Shown here piece by piece: positions 1 through 8,489 of a stretch of DNA of 64,000 nt. A model generated the notes under the pieces. The model was not told the origin of the DNA, did not search any database, and was given only the letters and a program-made list of their open reading frames with translations. A program made the position numbers and the translations under genes. Positions within the stretch are counted from its first letter, which is position 1. Each line of letters opens with the position of its first letter. This DNA comes from Pseudomonas sp. dw_612 (GTDB taxonomy: Bacteria; Pseudomonadota; Gammaproteobacteria; Pseudomonadales; Pseudomonadaceae). The stretch spans positions 1-64,000 of the forward strand of contig NZ_JAAVVC010000014.1 in assembly GCF_018449725.1 (NCBI RefSeq). The letters run 5' to 3'.

Positions 1-15
1 AGCTTGCTCGCGATT
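1..15. repeat. Partial REP element at window edge
   Basis: The first bases (AGCTTGCTCGCGAT) match the 3' half of the GTGGGAGCGAGCTTGCTCGCGAT repeat seen complete elsewhere in the window. The rest lies outside. Confidence 0.6.
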
Positions 16-28
16 GACCGCGCAGCGG

Positions 29-1342
29 TCACCGGTTATTCAATTCCCGCACAATCTCGCTGAACCCGGGCCGCGCCAGCACCTGCGGCTGACAACAACG
101 CTGCTGTAAATCTTCCAGCGTCACTCGATCGATATCGCTCAACCCTGAATCAATCCGCTCCAGCAATTCCCCCAGCAACACCCCGAACGCCCTTACTTCA
201 ATGCGTTGCAGTGCACGGGTTTCAACCGTATCCGTCGTGGCATGAAACGACGCGCCACCGAAGTCGCCCAGCAAACAATCCCCGTGCTCGTTCCACAAAA
301 TATTGTGGGCGTAGAGGTCGCCATGGGTGATGCCTTGCTGGTGCAAATGTTCGGCCGCTGAAGCAATGCCTTGGGCCATGCGCAGAGCCACGGCGGCGGT
401 AAAACGGGTGTCGTCGGCGTAGACGTCACGGCTGCAGGAATCCAGGCTCGGCAGCCCGGCCAGGTTGCGATAGCTCGAGTCGATCAGTTGCATCACCAGC
501 CCGGCCTGGGCTTGCGGATGCCCGACGATGCGCCCTTCGATGCGGATCAGGTTGGGGTGCAGGCCGGCGGTGATGCAGGCGTTCATTTCATGCAGTGGCG
601 AGCCATCGCTGGTCATTTCGCCTTTATAGAGCTTCACCGCGACCTCGGTGGTTGGCTGCTGCTCACGTTGCCACGTGACGCGATGGATCACGCCGGAAGC
701 GCCTTCGCCGAGTTTTTGTTCCAGGTGCAGCGCTGACCACGGGATGCTCGGCGTGGCATCGAGGGCGGTGGCATCGGCTTCGGTTTCCAGCGGGTTACCG
801 GCGTAGGCCAGCCAGGTCAGGGCCGGCAGGGTCAGCAGCCACTCGGGCAGTTCGGTAAAACGGTTGGCCGAGAGGCGCAGCAGTTCCAGCCGCTGGAGCT
901 GCGCCATGCTTTCGGGTAAATGCTGCAAGTGATTGCCGGACAGCATCAGTTTTTGCATCAGCGGCCGGTCACCCAACTCGGTCGGCAATTCGCTGATGCA
1001 GTTGTCGGTCAGGATTAGCCAGCGCAACAGCGGTGGCAGCGCGGCCCCCGGCACCCGCTCGATACGGTTGGCGCGGAAGCCGATCATGCTCAGCGCTGCG
1101 CATCGGCCCAGGCAGGCCGGCAACTCGGTGAACTGGTTGTCCGAGCAGAACACAATGCGCAAACGGGTCAGGCGGTGCAGGTCGTCCGGCAGGCTGCTCA
1201 GGGCATTGCCGCTGAGGTTGAGAATCTCCAGCGAGTCTGCCAGGTCGAAGATTTCCCGGGGGAACTCCGTGAGGCCGCAGGCCAGGTCCAGTCGGGTGAT
1301 GCCAGCCAGCTCGCCGGCCCGCAGTTGTGCAAGGGTATTCAT
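29..1342 (-). CDS. Leucine-rich-repeat protein kinase
   Basis: A 437-residue protein with two parts. Residues about 1-190 are leucine-rich repeats with recurring L..L.LS.N.L..LP units; residues about 205-437 form a eukaryotic-type protein kinase fold. The kinase has a glycine loop GEGASG (212-217), an AVK lysine (K237), a catalytic loop HGDLYAHN (D342, N347) and a DFG motif (D360), so it looks catalytically competent. There is no signal peptide or membrane segment, so it should be cytosolic. I chose the ATG at 1342 (MNTLAQLRAG) because the upstream 18 residues look like untranslated sequence. By analogy with other LRR-kinases the repeats probably recruit a partner or substrate; neither is known here. 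It is monocistronic and flanked by repeats. Confidence 0.85.
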   Translation of the reverse strand: MNTLAQLRAGELAGITRLDLACGLTEFPREIFDLADSLEILNLSGNALSSLPDDLHRLTRLRIVFCSDNQFTELPACLGRCAALSMIGFRANRIERVPGAALPPLLRWLILTDNCISELPTELGDRPLMQKLMLSGNHLQHLPESMAQLQRLELLRLSANRFTELPEWLLTLPALTWLAYAGNPLETEADATALDATPSIPWSALHLEQKLGEGASGVIHRVTWQREQQPTTEVAVKLYKGEMTSDGSPLHEMNACITAGLHPNLIRIEGRIVGHPQAQAGLVMQLIDSSYRNLAGLPSLDSCSRDVYADDTRFTAAVALRMAQGIASAAEHLHQQGITHGDLYAHNILWNEHGDCLLGDFGGASFHATTDTVETRALQRIEVRAFGVLLGELLERIDSGLSDIDRVTLEDLQQRCCQPQVLARPGFSEIVRELNNR

Positions 1343-1414
1343 GAACGGGTTCGCTATTGATCGGGAAGAAGGGCGCGGGCGACATGATAGCGACATGCGG
1401 CTGTATCGGCGCTG

Positions 1415-1492
1415 AAAAGATCGCGGCCTTCGGCAACTCCTACAAGGGCCAGGCGTACACCCTGTAGGAGCTGCCGAAGGCTTCGATCTTTT
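1415..1492. repeat. Inverted repeat of the AAAGATCGCAGCCTTCGGC family
   Basis: Two arms, AAAAGATCGCGGCCTTCGGC and its near reverse complement, enclose a short CTCCTAC...GTAGGAG core. The same family recurs at 50866-50947 and 60872-60976. It lies between the LRR kinase and zapE and could fold in both transcripts. Confidence 0.8.
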
Positions 1493-1501
1493 GATCTTGA
1501 C

Positions 1502-2617
1502 CTAAGACTCCCGGACTTCAACCAACTGCCCCAACCGACTCCGCGTCCGCGCCAGATCAATCGCATCCCCATCCAGACTCTCGCGCAACGACCGCTGCCC
1601 CAGCAAAACCAGATGTTTGTCCTGGTCGTACAAAACGTCGATCAAGTTGATAAATCGCTGCTGCGCCGCGATCGAGCAACCGGCCAGGCTGGGCAATTCA
1701 TCAATGAACCAGTGATCGAAACGCCGGCACAGCTCCAGGTAGTCCATGACCGCCGTGGGGTGGTCGCACAAATCGCTGAAGGTAAAGCCGACGGTGCGCC
1801 CCTCGCAGTGCCGCGCCGGCAGATGCCGGGTGCCGACGGGCAACGCGAGGGTGTCGACGCGTTGCGGCAGATTCAAGCGCTGGCGTTGTTGCGGCGTCGC
1901 CGGCCAGACGTATTGGCCCTGGGTAAACACCTGATGGATGTGGGTTCGCGCCTGGCTTCTATAGTCATGCGGGCCGCCGACTTCCATGACTTGCATGCGC
2001 GTGTTGATCAGGTCGATCACCGGTTTGAAACGCGCATGGTAGAGCGGGTTGGGCAGCAAGCCTTCCGGCGGGTAATTGGAGGTGACCAGCAGCAGAATGC
2101 CCCGACGGAACAGGGCCTTGAACAGCCGGGTGATCAGCATCGCATCGCCGATGTCGTGGACGTGAAACTCGTCGAAACACAACACCCGGCAATCCTGCAG
2201 CAGTTCATCCAGTGTTGTCGCCAGTGCATCAGGCTGCTCGCGATGACTGAACATGCCTTGATGCAGCTGCGCGAAAAAATCATGAAAGTGCAGGCGCTGT
2301 TTTTGCGCAAGGGGGATGGCCTGGAAAAAGCCGTCCAGCAGCCAGCTCTTGCCGCGACCGACAGCACCGTACAAGTACAAACCGGGTAACGTTTTCGCCG
2401 ACGTTCCCAGCAGCGTGGTCGCATGTTGCGCCATGCAGTCGATCACCCGCTGCTGGCTGTGGCTGAGGGTGTAGCCCTGGGCGAGCGCCTTGTGGTGGAA
2501 GTAGTCGTGGATCACTCGATGGCTGGTGGTGGCCGGCGCGGCAGACTTGCCCAGTAGACGGCGCAGCGCGGGCCAGCGCGGTGTGAGTCGCGAACGAATT
2601 GGCGGTCGAATAGCCAC
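1502..2617 (-). CDS. zapE: AFG1-like ATPase, cell division protein ZapE
   Basis: A 371-residue P-loop ATPase of the AFG1/ZapE family. In E. coli ZapE associates with the Z-ring and affects FtsZ bundling. The Walker A motif GAVGRGKS lies at 84-91 and Walker B CFDEF at about 147-151, followed by the family-typical HVHDIGDAM and LLVTSNYPP segments. I chose a GTG start at 2617, preceded by GGGGGTG, because it gives the usual family length; the frame stays open 84 codons further upstream but that part is not conserved-looking. Many Pseudomonas carry two AFG1-like genes, so the exact orthology (ZapE or a paralogue) is not certain. Confidence 0.85.
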   Translation of the reverse strand: MAIRPPIRSRLTPRWPALRRLLGKSAAPATTSHRVIHDYFHHKALAQGYTLSHSQQRVIDCMAQHATTLLGTSAKTLPGLYLYGAVGRGKSWLLDGFFQAIPLAQKQRLHFHDFFAQLHQGMFSHREQPDALATTLDELLQDCRVLCFDEFHVHDIGDAMLITRLFKALFRRGILLLVTSNYPPEGLLPNPLYHARFKPVIDLINTRMQVMEVGGPHDYRSQARTHIHQVFTQGQYVWPATPQQRQRLNLPQRVDTLALPVGTRHLPARHCEGRTVGFTFSDLCDHPTAVMDYLELCRRFDHWFIDELPSLAGCSIAAQQRFINLIDVLYDQDKHLVLLGQRSLRESLDGDAIDLARTRSRLGQLVEVRES

Positions 2618-2902
2618 GATACTGTCACCCCCAGGGTCTTCAGGCCGGCTCACCGAGCTGCGGCGGCGTAGTTTAACCAGATGGGGAATCGCCCTACCAC
2701 CCGTGTTGGCATACGCGGGGTGAAGCGAGACAGAAATCTGCGGTGTGTACAGCTTATTTACCGGTAGTGTTTCGGCATTTTTCCAACAAATCGATACAAA
2801 CTCCCTGCTTTTTAATGGATCCAATTCGTCCGGCCAACTGGCGAAATCCCGTTGCGTTGCTAACCTCACGTTCAGGAGTCACCCCACACAAGGAACGGGG
2901 CC

Positions 2903-3430
2903 GTGAAAGGACGTTGGGTTTTGGTCATCCTGGGCATGATGCCCGGCATACAGGCATTGGCCGCAGAACTTCAGGTGCAAGTGCGCGTCGATGTACAGCG
3001 TGGCTGTCAGTTGGTGGGGCAACCACGCAGCGCCGGCGTCGAGCAACTAGGCGTGCTGGACTTCGGCAGCACCGCGCGGCTGGATGATCCGGGCGGTCCC
3101 TTGGGGGCCGCGTTGATGAACGAGCGCCTGCCTCGCCTGGAATGCAATCCCGACACGCCTTACCAATTACGCGTCGACGGCGGCCAGCACGGTGGCGTCG
3201 GCGATGTGCGCTACATGGCGGGCTCCGCTGAACACAGCAAACCCATTCCTTATCGGCTCTATCAGGACCCCGCGCGGTTGATCCCGCTGGCGGTGAACGT
3301 CCCGGTCAGTGGCCGCGTGCCGGACACCGGCACCGTGGATTTACCTTTGTATGCCCGTATTGAACGACTGGCGGAGATTCCCCGTGTCAGCCGTTATTCA
3401 GACCTGGTGAAAGTTACGGTCACCTGGTAG
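2903..3430 (+). CDS. Csu-type fimbrial subunit (spore coat U domain), first of four
   Basis: A 175-residue secreted protein with an N-terminal signal peptide (cleavage about residue 21, after ALA) and a single SCPU (spore coat protein U) domain. It has the hallmark paired cysteines (RGCQL and LECNP), an LDFGST segment and a C-terminal beta strand ending in VTVTW, the kind of edge strand used in donor-strand exchange. It starts with GTG preceded by AGGAACGGGG. It is the first gene of a seven-gene co-directional chaperone-usher operon and shares the layout of Acinetobacter csuA/B-A-B-C-D-E. Which subunit is the major pilin cannot be decided from sequence alone. The 285 bases upstream must hold the operon promoter, but I cannot identify it with confidence. 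Confidence 0.85.
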   Translation: MKGRWVLVILGMMPGIQALAAELQVQVRVDVQRGCQLVGQPRSAGVEQLGVLDFGSTARLDDPGGPLGAALMNERLPRLECNPDTPYQLRVDGGQHGGVGDVRYMAGSAEHSKPIPYRLYQDPARLIPLAVNVPVSGRVPDTGTVDLPLYARIERLAEIPRVSRYSDLVKVTVTW

Positions 3431-3537
3431 CAGCAACTGTGCAACTTGCCCCCGACGGATTCGGGTGGCGCAGGGAAGGGGACGTTCCTCGTTGAGCGTC
3501 CGGGTTTCGGCATCCTGAGGGAATTGGGATTGGCACT

Positions 3538-4071
3538 ATGACAAGCAAGTACTGGATGGTAATCGCCGTGGGCGCGTTGTTTTTGCTCGCCGAGGACGCC
3601 CAAGCGGCGGTCAGCGGGCAGATCCATGCGCGGCTGACCATCATCGCCGGGTGCGAAGTGAGCAATGGCGCCAGCCAAGGCAGCCCGGCCAGTAATATCG
3701 GCAGCCTGGATTTCGGCCAGCAAGGCCCGACCTGGACCAATCCGATCAAGGCCAGCCTCAGTGATAACACCGCCGGCAAGCTCAACGTAGCCTGCAACCC
3801 CTCGGTCACCGGGTTCACCGTCACCATCGACGGCGGCACCCATGGTGACGGCACGACCCGGCGCCTGAGCAACGGCCGCCAGACCCTCACTTATCAATTG
3901 TTCCTCGATGCTTCCGGCAGCCAGCGCTACAGCATCGGCCAACAACACAATTTCGCTGTCACCAGCACGGGCCAGATACCGATCCCGGTGTTTGGCGCAG
4001 TGGTGGCGAATACCCGCGCGGTACCGGCCGGTGTCTATACCGACACCCTTACGGTGACGCTCGATTGGTAA
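3538..4071 (+). CDS. Csu-type fimbrial subunit (spore coat U domain), second of four
   Basis: 177 residues with a signal peptide ending at about AQA (residue 22) and one SCPU domain. The first cysteine is in IAGCEV, the second in VACNPS, with LDFGQQGP between them. The C-terminus has the alternating TDTLTVTLDW strand expected of an archaic chaperone-usher pilin. It follows the first subunit after 107 bases, the largest gap among the subunit genes, and precedes the third by about 20 bases. It ends in an aromatic residue as the first and fourth subunits do. It is similar in plan to the CsuA/B-CsuA-CsuB group, with no individual assignment. Confidence 0.85.
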   Translation: MTSKYWMVIAVGALFLLAEDAQAAVSGQIHARLTIIAGCEVSNGASQGSPASNIGSLDFGQQGPTWTNPIKASLSDNTAGKLNVACNPSVTGFTVTIDGGTHGDGTTRRLSNGRQTLTYQLFLDASGSQRYSIGQQHNFAVTSTGQIPIPVFGAVVANTRAVPAGVYTDTLTVTLDW

Positions 4072-4091
4072 ACCCTTGGAGGACGGACACC

Positions 4092-4628
4092 ATGCACATG
4101 CTTGTATCAAGGATAGGTTTGTCATTGCTCGGCCTGACGCTGGCGTCCGGCGCCATTGCGGCCACCACGGTCACTGGCCAGATCACCTCCAGCCTGACCC
4201 TGATCAGCAGTTGCCAGGTCAACGGTGCCGGTGGTTCCAGCGGCCTGAACTTCGGCGCCTTGAACTTCGGCACCGCCAACAGCCTGTTCACCTCGGCCGA
4301 CGCCCAGGTCCTGGGCGGGGGCGGCGGGGCGCTGTCGATCCTGTGCTCCAGCGGCACCACGCCAGCGGTCAAAGTCCGGGCCGGCAGTCACGACGGACAG
4401 TCTGCCGGCGGCTCCCGCGCCCTGGCCGATGGCGGCGGCAACTTCGTGCCTTATGACTTGTACACCGACGCCGGTCACTCGCAGATCCTGGCCATCGACG
4501 GGGTGATCAACCTCGCGGCCAGCACCGGCGTGGCGCAGACCGTGAACATCTACGGCAAGGCCGTGGGCAAGGCCGGGTTGCCGGCCGGGACCTACACCGA
4601 CACCGTCGCCGTCGAATTGACGTTCTAG
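4092..4628 (+). CDS. Csu-type fimbrial subunit (spore coat U domain), third of four
   Basis: A 178-residue secreted SCPU-domain protein. The ATG at 4092 was preferred over an upstream TTG because it follows a good TTGGAGGACGG ribosome site. The signal peptide runs to about AIA (residues 22-24). The mature part is rich in Gly, Ser, Ala and Thr, with CQVNGAG and ILCSSG as the two cysteine sites and LNFGALNFG in place of the usual single LDFG. That composition is typical of a self-complementing major pilin (CsuA/B is similarly small-residue rich), so this is the best guess for the shaft subunit, though only by composition. Confidence 0.83.
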   Translation: MHMLVSRIGLSLLGLTLASGAIAATTVTGQITSSLTLISSCQVNGAGGSSGLNFGALNFGTANSLFTSADAQVLGGGGGALSILCSSGTTPAVKVRAGSHDGQSAGGSRALADGGGNFVPYDLYTDAGHSQILAIDGVINLAASTGVAQTVNIYGKAVGKAGLPAGTYTDTVAVELTF

Positions 4629-4632
4629 TGCA

Positions 4633-5133
4633 ATGGCGCGCCATGGAGCGGCGGCGCTGGTTCTGCTGTGCCTGGGCAGCGTGCCCTTGCCGCTGGCGGC
4701 GGTGACCAGCCAGAGCTTCCAGGTCAGCGCCACGGTGACCGCCGGCTGCCTGGTGGTGGGCGGGGTGTCGAACTACGGCAACCTGAATTTCGGCAGTCGC
4801 TCGGCCCTGGCCACCGGCACGGTGCAGGTGGCGTTGACCGGCGGCGTGCAGTTGCAATGCACGCCGGGAGTGACGCTGAACATGAGCGTCGACGGTGGCC
4901 AGTACAACAGCAGTGGGCGGCACATGCAGCTCAGCACCGGCAGTAATCGCGTGGCGTATTCGCTGTTTCGCGATGCGGCGTTCAGCCAGAGCCTGGGGAT
5001 CGGCCAGAGCGTAGCGGTGGCTTACACCGATGCGAACACCATCAGCCTGCCGATTTACGGTCAGGTGCAGTTGCCGGGCAATCAGCCTGGGGGGACGTAC
5101 AGCGATGTGCTGCAGGTGCAGCTGTCGTGGTGA
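4633..5133 (+). CDS. Csu-type fimbrial subunit (spore coat U domain), fourth of four
   Basis: 166 residues starting at an ATG only five bases after the previous stop, so probably translated by coupling. The signal peptide ends near PLAA (residue 22). The SCPU features are TAGCLVV and LQCTPG cysteines, LNFGSRSA and a C-terminal SDVLQVQLSW strand. The chaperone gene follows within 30 bases. Canonical csu operons encode three single-domain subunits before the chaperone; this one has four. Confidence 0.84.
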   Translation: MARHGAAALVLLCLGSVPLPLAAVTSQSFQVSATVTAGCLVVGGVSNYGNLNFGSRSALATGTVQVALTGGVQLQCTPGVTLNMSVDGGQYNSSGRHMQLSTGSNRVAYSLFRDAAFSQSLGIGQSVAVAYTDANTISLPIYGQVQLPGNQPGGTYSDVLQVQLSW

Positions 5134-5160
5134 GGGGACGTTTTGAAAAGGAGCAGGTCA

Positions 5161-5934
5161 ATGGGGTCGCAGGTCTTGCGCTACGTGCTATCGGCACTGG
5201 TTTTACTCGGGATGGCCAAGGTCCAGGCGGCCAGTTCGGTGCTGATCTGGCCGATCGATCCGGTGCTGGAGGCCGATCAACAGGCCAGCGCCTTGTGGCT
5301 GGAAAACCGCGGCAGCGAGACGGCCAATTTGCAGGTTCGGGTATTTGCCTGGAGTCAGAGTGGCTTCAATGACCAGTACCAGAACCAGCGCGACGTGATC
5401 GGCAGCCCGCCGGTGGCGAAGATTGAGCCGGGTCAAAAACAACTGGTGCGCCTGACCCGTACCCGGGAGGTGCCGCCGGGGCAGGAACTGGCCTACCGCA
5501 TCATCATCGATGAAATTCCCTCGACTACGGCGCCCGCTGCTGAAGACGGCAAGACCGCGGCGGCGATCCGTTTCCAGATGCGTTATTCGGTGCCGCTGTT
5601 TGCCTACGGTGCGGGGTTGTGGAGCAAGGAAGACGCCACCCGCAAACGTGATCCGAAAGGCGTGGGTTTGCCGGATCTGAGCTGGCGAACGGTGGCCGTG
5701 GACGGTCGCTCATATGTGGAAGTGCGCAACCAGGGCGCCGTGCATGCGCGGTTGACCGATGTTGCGCTGAAGCAGGGTGGTCAGAGCAAACCGTTGGTGG
5801 AGGGCTTGCTGGGTTATGTGCTGCCCGGCGCGGTCATGCGCTGGCCCGCGCCGGGGCCGGTGGCCGGGGAGTCAGCGTTGCAGGTGCGGGTCAACGGCGC
5901 CACTCAGGTACAGAGCATTTCCCCCTTACGGTGA
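5161..5934 (+). CDS. Csu-type periplasmic pilus chaperone
   Basis: A 257-residue periplasmic chaperone of the archaic (Csu) chaperone-usher class, which caps SCPU pilins before they reach the usher. The ATG at 5161 follows an AAGGAGCAGG ribosome site; a TTG 18 bases upstream was rejected. The signal peptide ends at about QAA (residue 24). The N-terminal domain begins SSVLIWPIDPVLE, and WLENRGSE is the PapD-like G1/strand segment common to this family. The conserved KLVRLTR-like segment is QLVRLTRTREVP. A 148-bp palindromic repeat separates it from the usher gene. Confidence 0.88.
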   Translation: MGSQVLRYVLSALVLLGMAKVQAASSVLIWPIDPVLEADQQASALWLENRGSETANLQVRVFAWSQSGFNDQYQNQRDVIGSPPVAKIEPGQKQLVRLTRTREVPPGQELAYRIIIDEIPSTTAPAAEDGKTAAAIRFQMRYSVPLFAYGAGLWSKEDATRKRDPKGVGLPDLSWRTVAVDGRSYVEVRNQGAVHARLTDVALKQGGQSKPLVEGLLGYVLPGAVMRWPAPGPVAGESALQVRVNGATQVQSISPLR

Positions 5935-5936
5935 TC

Positions 5937-6084
5937 TGTAGCAGCTGACGAGCACCGCGAGGCGGCGTTCGGCGGCGAAGCCGTCGCAAACCTGCGCACA
6001 CGGTTTATCTGAAACACCGAGTCGCTTGATTTCACGACGGCTTCGCCGCCGAACGCTGCCTCGCGGTGCTCGTCAGCTGCTACA
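5937..6084. repeat. Large palindromic repeat inside the Csu operon
   Basis: A 148-bp inverted repeat with outer arms TGTAGCAGCTGACGAGCACC and its exact reverse complement, continuing through CGCGAGG...GCGTTCGGCGGCGAAGCCGTCG. It starts three bases after the chaperone stop and ends 48 bases before the usher start. The same family occurs at 21056-21204, and a diverged version at 62929-63058. On mRNA it would form a long hairpin between chaperone and usher. Confidence 0.9.
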
Positions 6085-6131
6085 GGTATAGATATAGGAG
6101 GGCAAGGTCCATTGACGGACAAACAACACGA

Positions 6132-8489
6132 ATGAGCCACCGTTGGGCTCGCCGTTTCCAGTGTTCGTTATGGGCTGCAAGCTGCGCGAGCTGGCTGGTG
6201 ATCGTCCCGCGTACCGAGGCCGGCGATTTACCGCCGCCGCCCAGCGGCATGGAGGCCGTGGCCGATGCACAGTTGTTTCTGGAGTTAGTGGTCAATCAGA
6301 TGAATACCGGACGCGTCGTCGCGGTAGAACAGCGGGGCGGGCGGTTTTTTCTGCCGGCCACGGCGCTGCGCGACAGCGGCATGAAACTGCCGCAGGACAT
6401 CAGCGCTGAAGTCGCCCTCGACAGCTTGCCGGGGCTGCACAGCGAGTACGACAGCGCCGGCCAACGCTTGCTGCTCAACGTGCCTCCGGATTGGCTGCCG
6501 GAGCAGTTCGTCGGCAATCGCCAAGCCTACCCGCGCACCCCGGCACTCAGCAGTTTCGGGGCCTTGCTCAACTATGACCTGTACCTCAACGACACCGATG
6601 ATGCCGGCACCTACCTCGCGGCGTGGAACGAAGTGCGGCTGTTCGACAGCTGGGGCACGCTGTCCAACACCGGGCAATATCGCCGCACGTTGTCGGGGGA
6701 CGCGGTCAATACGTTGAACAACGGTTACCTGCGCTACGACACCACCTGGCGATATTCCGATGACGAGCGACTGCTGACCTACGAGGCCGGGGACCTGGTC
6801 AGCGGCGCGTTGCCCTGGAGCAGTTCGGTGCGCCTGGGCGGTGTTCAGCTGTCGCGAGACTTCGGTGTACGCCCGGACCTGGTGACGTATCCGCTGCCGC
6901 AATTCGCCGGGGAAGCGGCGGTGCCGTCGTCGGTGGACCTGTTTATCAACGGCTACAAATCCAGCAGCGCCGACCTGCAACCGGGGCCTTACACCCTGAC
7001 CAATATCCCGTTCATCAACGGCGCCGGCGAAGCGGTGGTCGTGACCACCGATGCCCTCGGCCGGCAGGTCTCGACCACCGTGCCGTTCTACGTCACCAGC
7101 AGTTTGCTGCAAAAAGGCCTGAGCGATTTTTCCGTGGCTGCGGGTACGTTGCGTCGAGATTACGGCCTCAAGGATTTCAGCTACGGACCGGGCGTCACCT
7201 CCGGCAGTCTGCGATACGGCGTGAGCGACAACTTCACCCTGGAAAGCCACGCTGAAGCCTCGGACGCCCTGACCCTCGGCGGCGTGGGCGGTAATCTGCG
7301 GCTGGGCAATTTCGGCGTGCTCAACACCGCGCTCAGCCAAAGCCAGTTCGAGGGCGAAAGCGGCCAGCAACTGAGCCTCGGTTATCAGTACAGCAGCCAA
7401 CGCTACAGCTTTTCGTATCAGCGGTTGCAACGGCGTGACCAATACGCCGACCTGACGGTGATCGACAGCCCTTACACCACCCTGAGCAAGCGCAGCGAAC
7501 AGGCGACCCTCAGCCTCAACCTCGACACCTGGGGCAGCCTCGGCGTCGGCTATTTCGACGTACAGGCCGCGGACGATTCGCGCACTCGCTTGCTCAACCT
7601 GACGTGGAGCAAACCGCTGTGGCGCAACACCAGTTTCTACCTGTCGGGCAACCGTGAAATCGGCGACAGCAACTGGGCAGTGCAGGCGCAACTGGTGATT
7701 CCGTTCGATCTGCACGGCAGCCTGGCCATCAGCAGCGAGCGCAGCAAAACCGGACAGAGCCAGCAGCGGGTCAACTACAGTCGCGCGGTGCCCACCGAAG
7801 GCGGGCTCGGTTTCAACCTTGGTTATGCGCAGGGCGACGGGCCGGCCTACCGTCAAGCCGACCTGACCTGGCGCCTGCAATCGGTGCAATTGCAGGCCGG
7901 CGTCTACGGCACCAGCGAGGCCGAAACCCGTTGGGCCGATGCCAGCGGTTCACTGGTGTGGATGGACCGTCAAGTGTTCGCGGCCAACCGCATCGACGAT
8001 GCCTTTGTGGTGGTCAGCACCGATGGTTATGCGGACATTCCGGTGCGCTATGAAAACCAGCAGGTGGGCCAGACCGACCGCAACGGCCATCTGCTGGTGC
8101 CGTGGAGCAGCGCCTATTACCGTGGCAAATACGAAATCGACCCGCTGAACCTGCCGGCCAACATACGCAGCCCCAATGTCGAACAGCGGATCGCGGTGCG
8201 TCGTGGCAGCGGTTATCTGCTGGAGTTTCCATTGAGCCGGGTGATTGCCGCGAGCATCGTGCTGGTGGATGCGCGGCAGCAAGAATTGCCCCTGGGCAGC
8301 GGCGTCGTGCATGAGCAGAGCGGCACGCAAACCGTGGTCGGTTGGGACGGCCTGGTGTACCTGGAAAACCTTCAGGCGCAAAATAATTTGCGGGTGACCC
8401 TGGCCGACGGCAGCACTTGTCAGGCGCAGTTCGCCGTGGACATGCAACAGGAACAGATCCCGTTGATCGGGCCGTTGGTGTGCCAATGA
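6132..8489 (+). CDS. Csu-type outer-membrane fimbrial usher
   Basis: A 785-residue usher that recruits chaperone-pilin complexes and forms the secretion pore in the outer membrane. The ATG at 6132 gives MSHRWARRF followed by a hydrophobic signal segment; a longer frame to 6066 would run into the palindromic repeat. The N-terminal domain is followed by an alternating beta-barrel region with repeated aromatic strands, a plug-like PFYVTSSLLQ segment, and C-terminal domains with NRNGHLLVPW and a terminal DMQQEQIPLIGPLVC. Its length is in the range of archaic ushers. The tip adhesin gene overlaps its stop codon. Confidence 0.9.
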   Translation: MSHRWARRFQCSLWAASCASWLVIVPRTEAGDLPPPPSGMEAVADAQLFLELVVNQMNTGRVVAVEQRGGRFFLPATALRDSGMKLPQDISAEVALDSLPGLHSEYDSAGQRLLLNVPPDWLPEQFVGNRQAYPRTPALSSFGALLNYDLYLNDTDDAGTYLAAWNEVRLFDSWGTLSNTGQYRRTLSGDAVNTLNNGYLRYDTTWRYSDDERLLTYEAGDLVSGALPWSSSVRLGGVQLSRDFGVRPDLVTYPLPQFAGEAAVPSSVDLFINGYKSSSADLQPGPYTLTNIPFINGAGEAVVVTTDALGRQVSTTVPFYVTSSLLQKGLSDFSVAAGTLRRDYGLKDFSYGPGVTSGSLRYGVSDNFTLESHAEASDALTLGGVGGNLRLGNFGVLNTALSQSQFEGESGQQLSLGYQYSSQRYSFSYQRLQRRDQYADLTVIDSPYTTLSKRSEQATLSLNLDTWGSLGVGYFDVQAADDSRTRLLNLTWSKPLWRNTSFYLSGNREIGDSNWAVQAQLVIPFDLHGSLAISSERSKTGQSQQRVNYSRAVPTEGGLGFNLGYAQGDGPAYRQADLTWRLQSVQLQAGVYGTSEAETRWADASGSLVWMDRQVFAANRIDDAFVVVSTDGYADIPVRYENQQVGQTDRNGHLLVPWSSAYYRGKYEIDPLNLPANIRSPNVEQRIAVRRGSGYLLEFPLSRVIAASIVLVDARQQELPLGSGVVHEQSGTQTVVGWDGLVYLENLQAQNNLRVTLADGSTCQAQFAVDMQQEQIPLIGPLVCQ

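Noticed and set aside
6285..7889. A 534-residue minus-strand frame
   Set aside because: Antisense to the usher gene, and its sequence shows the low-complexity Arg, Ala and Val pattern of shadow frames.
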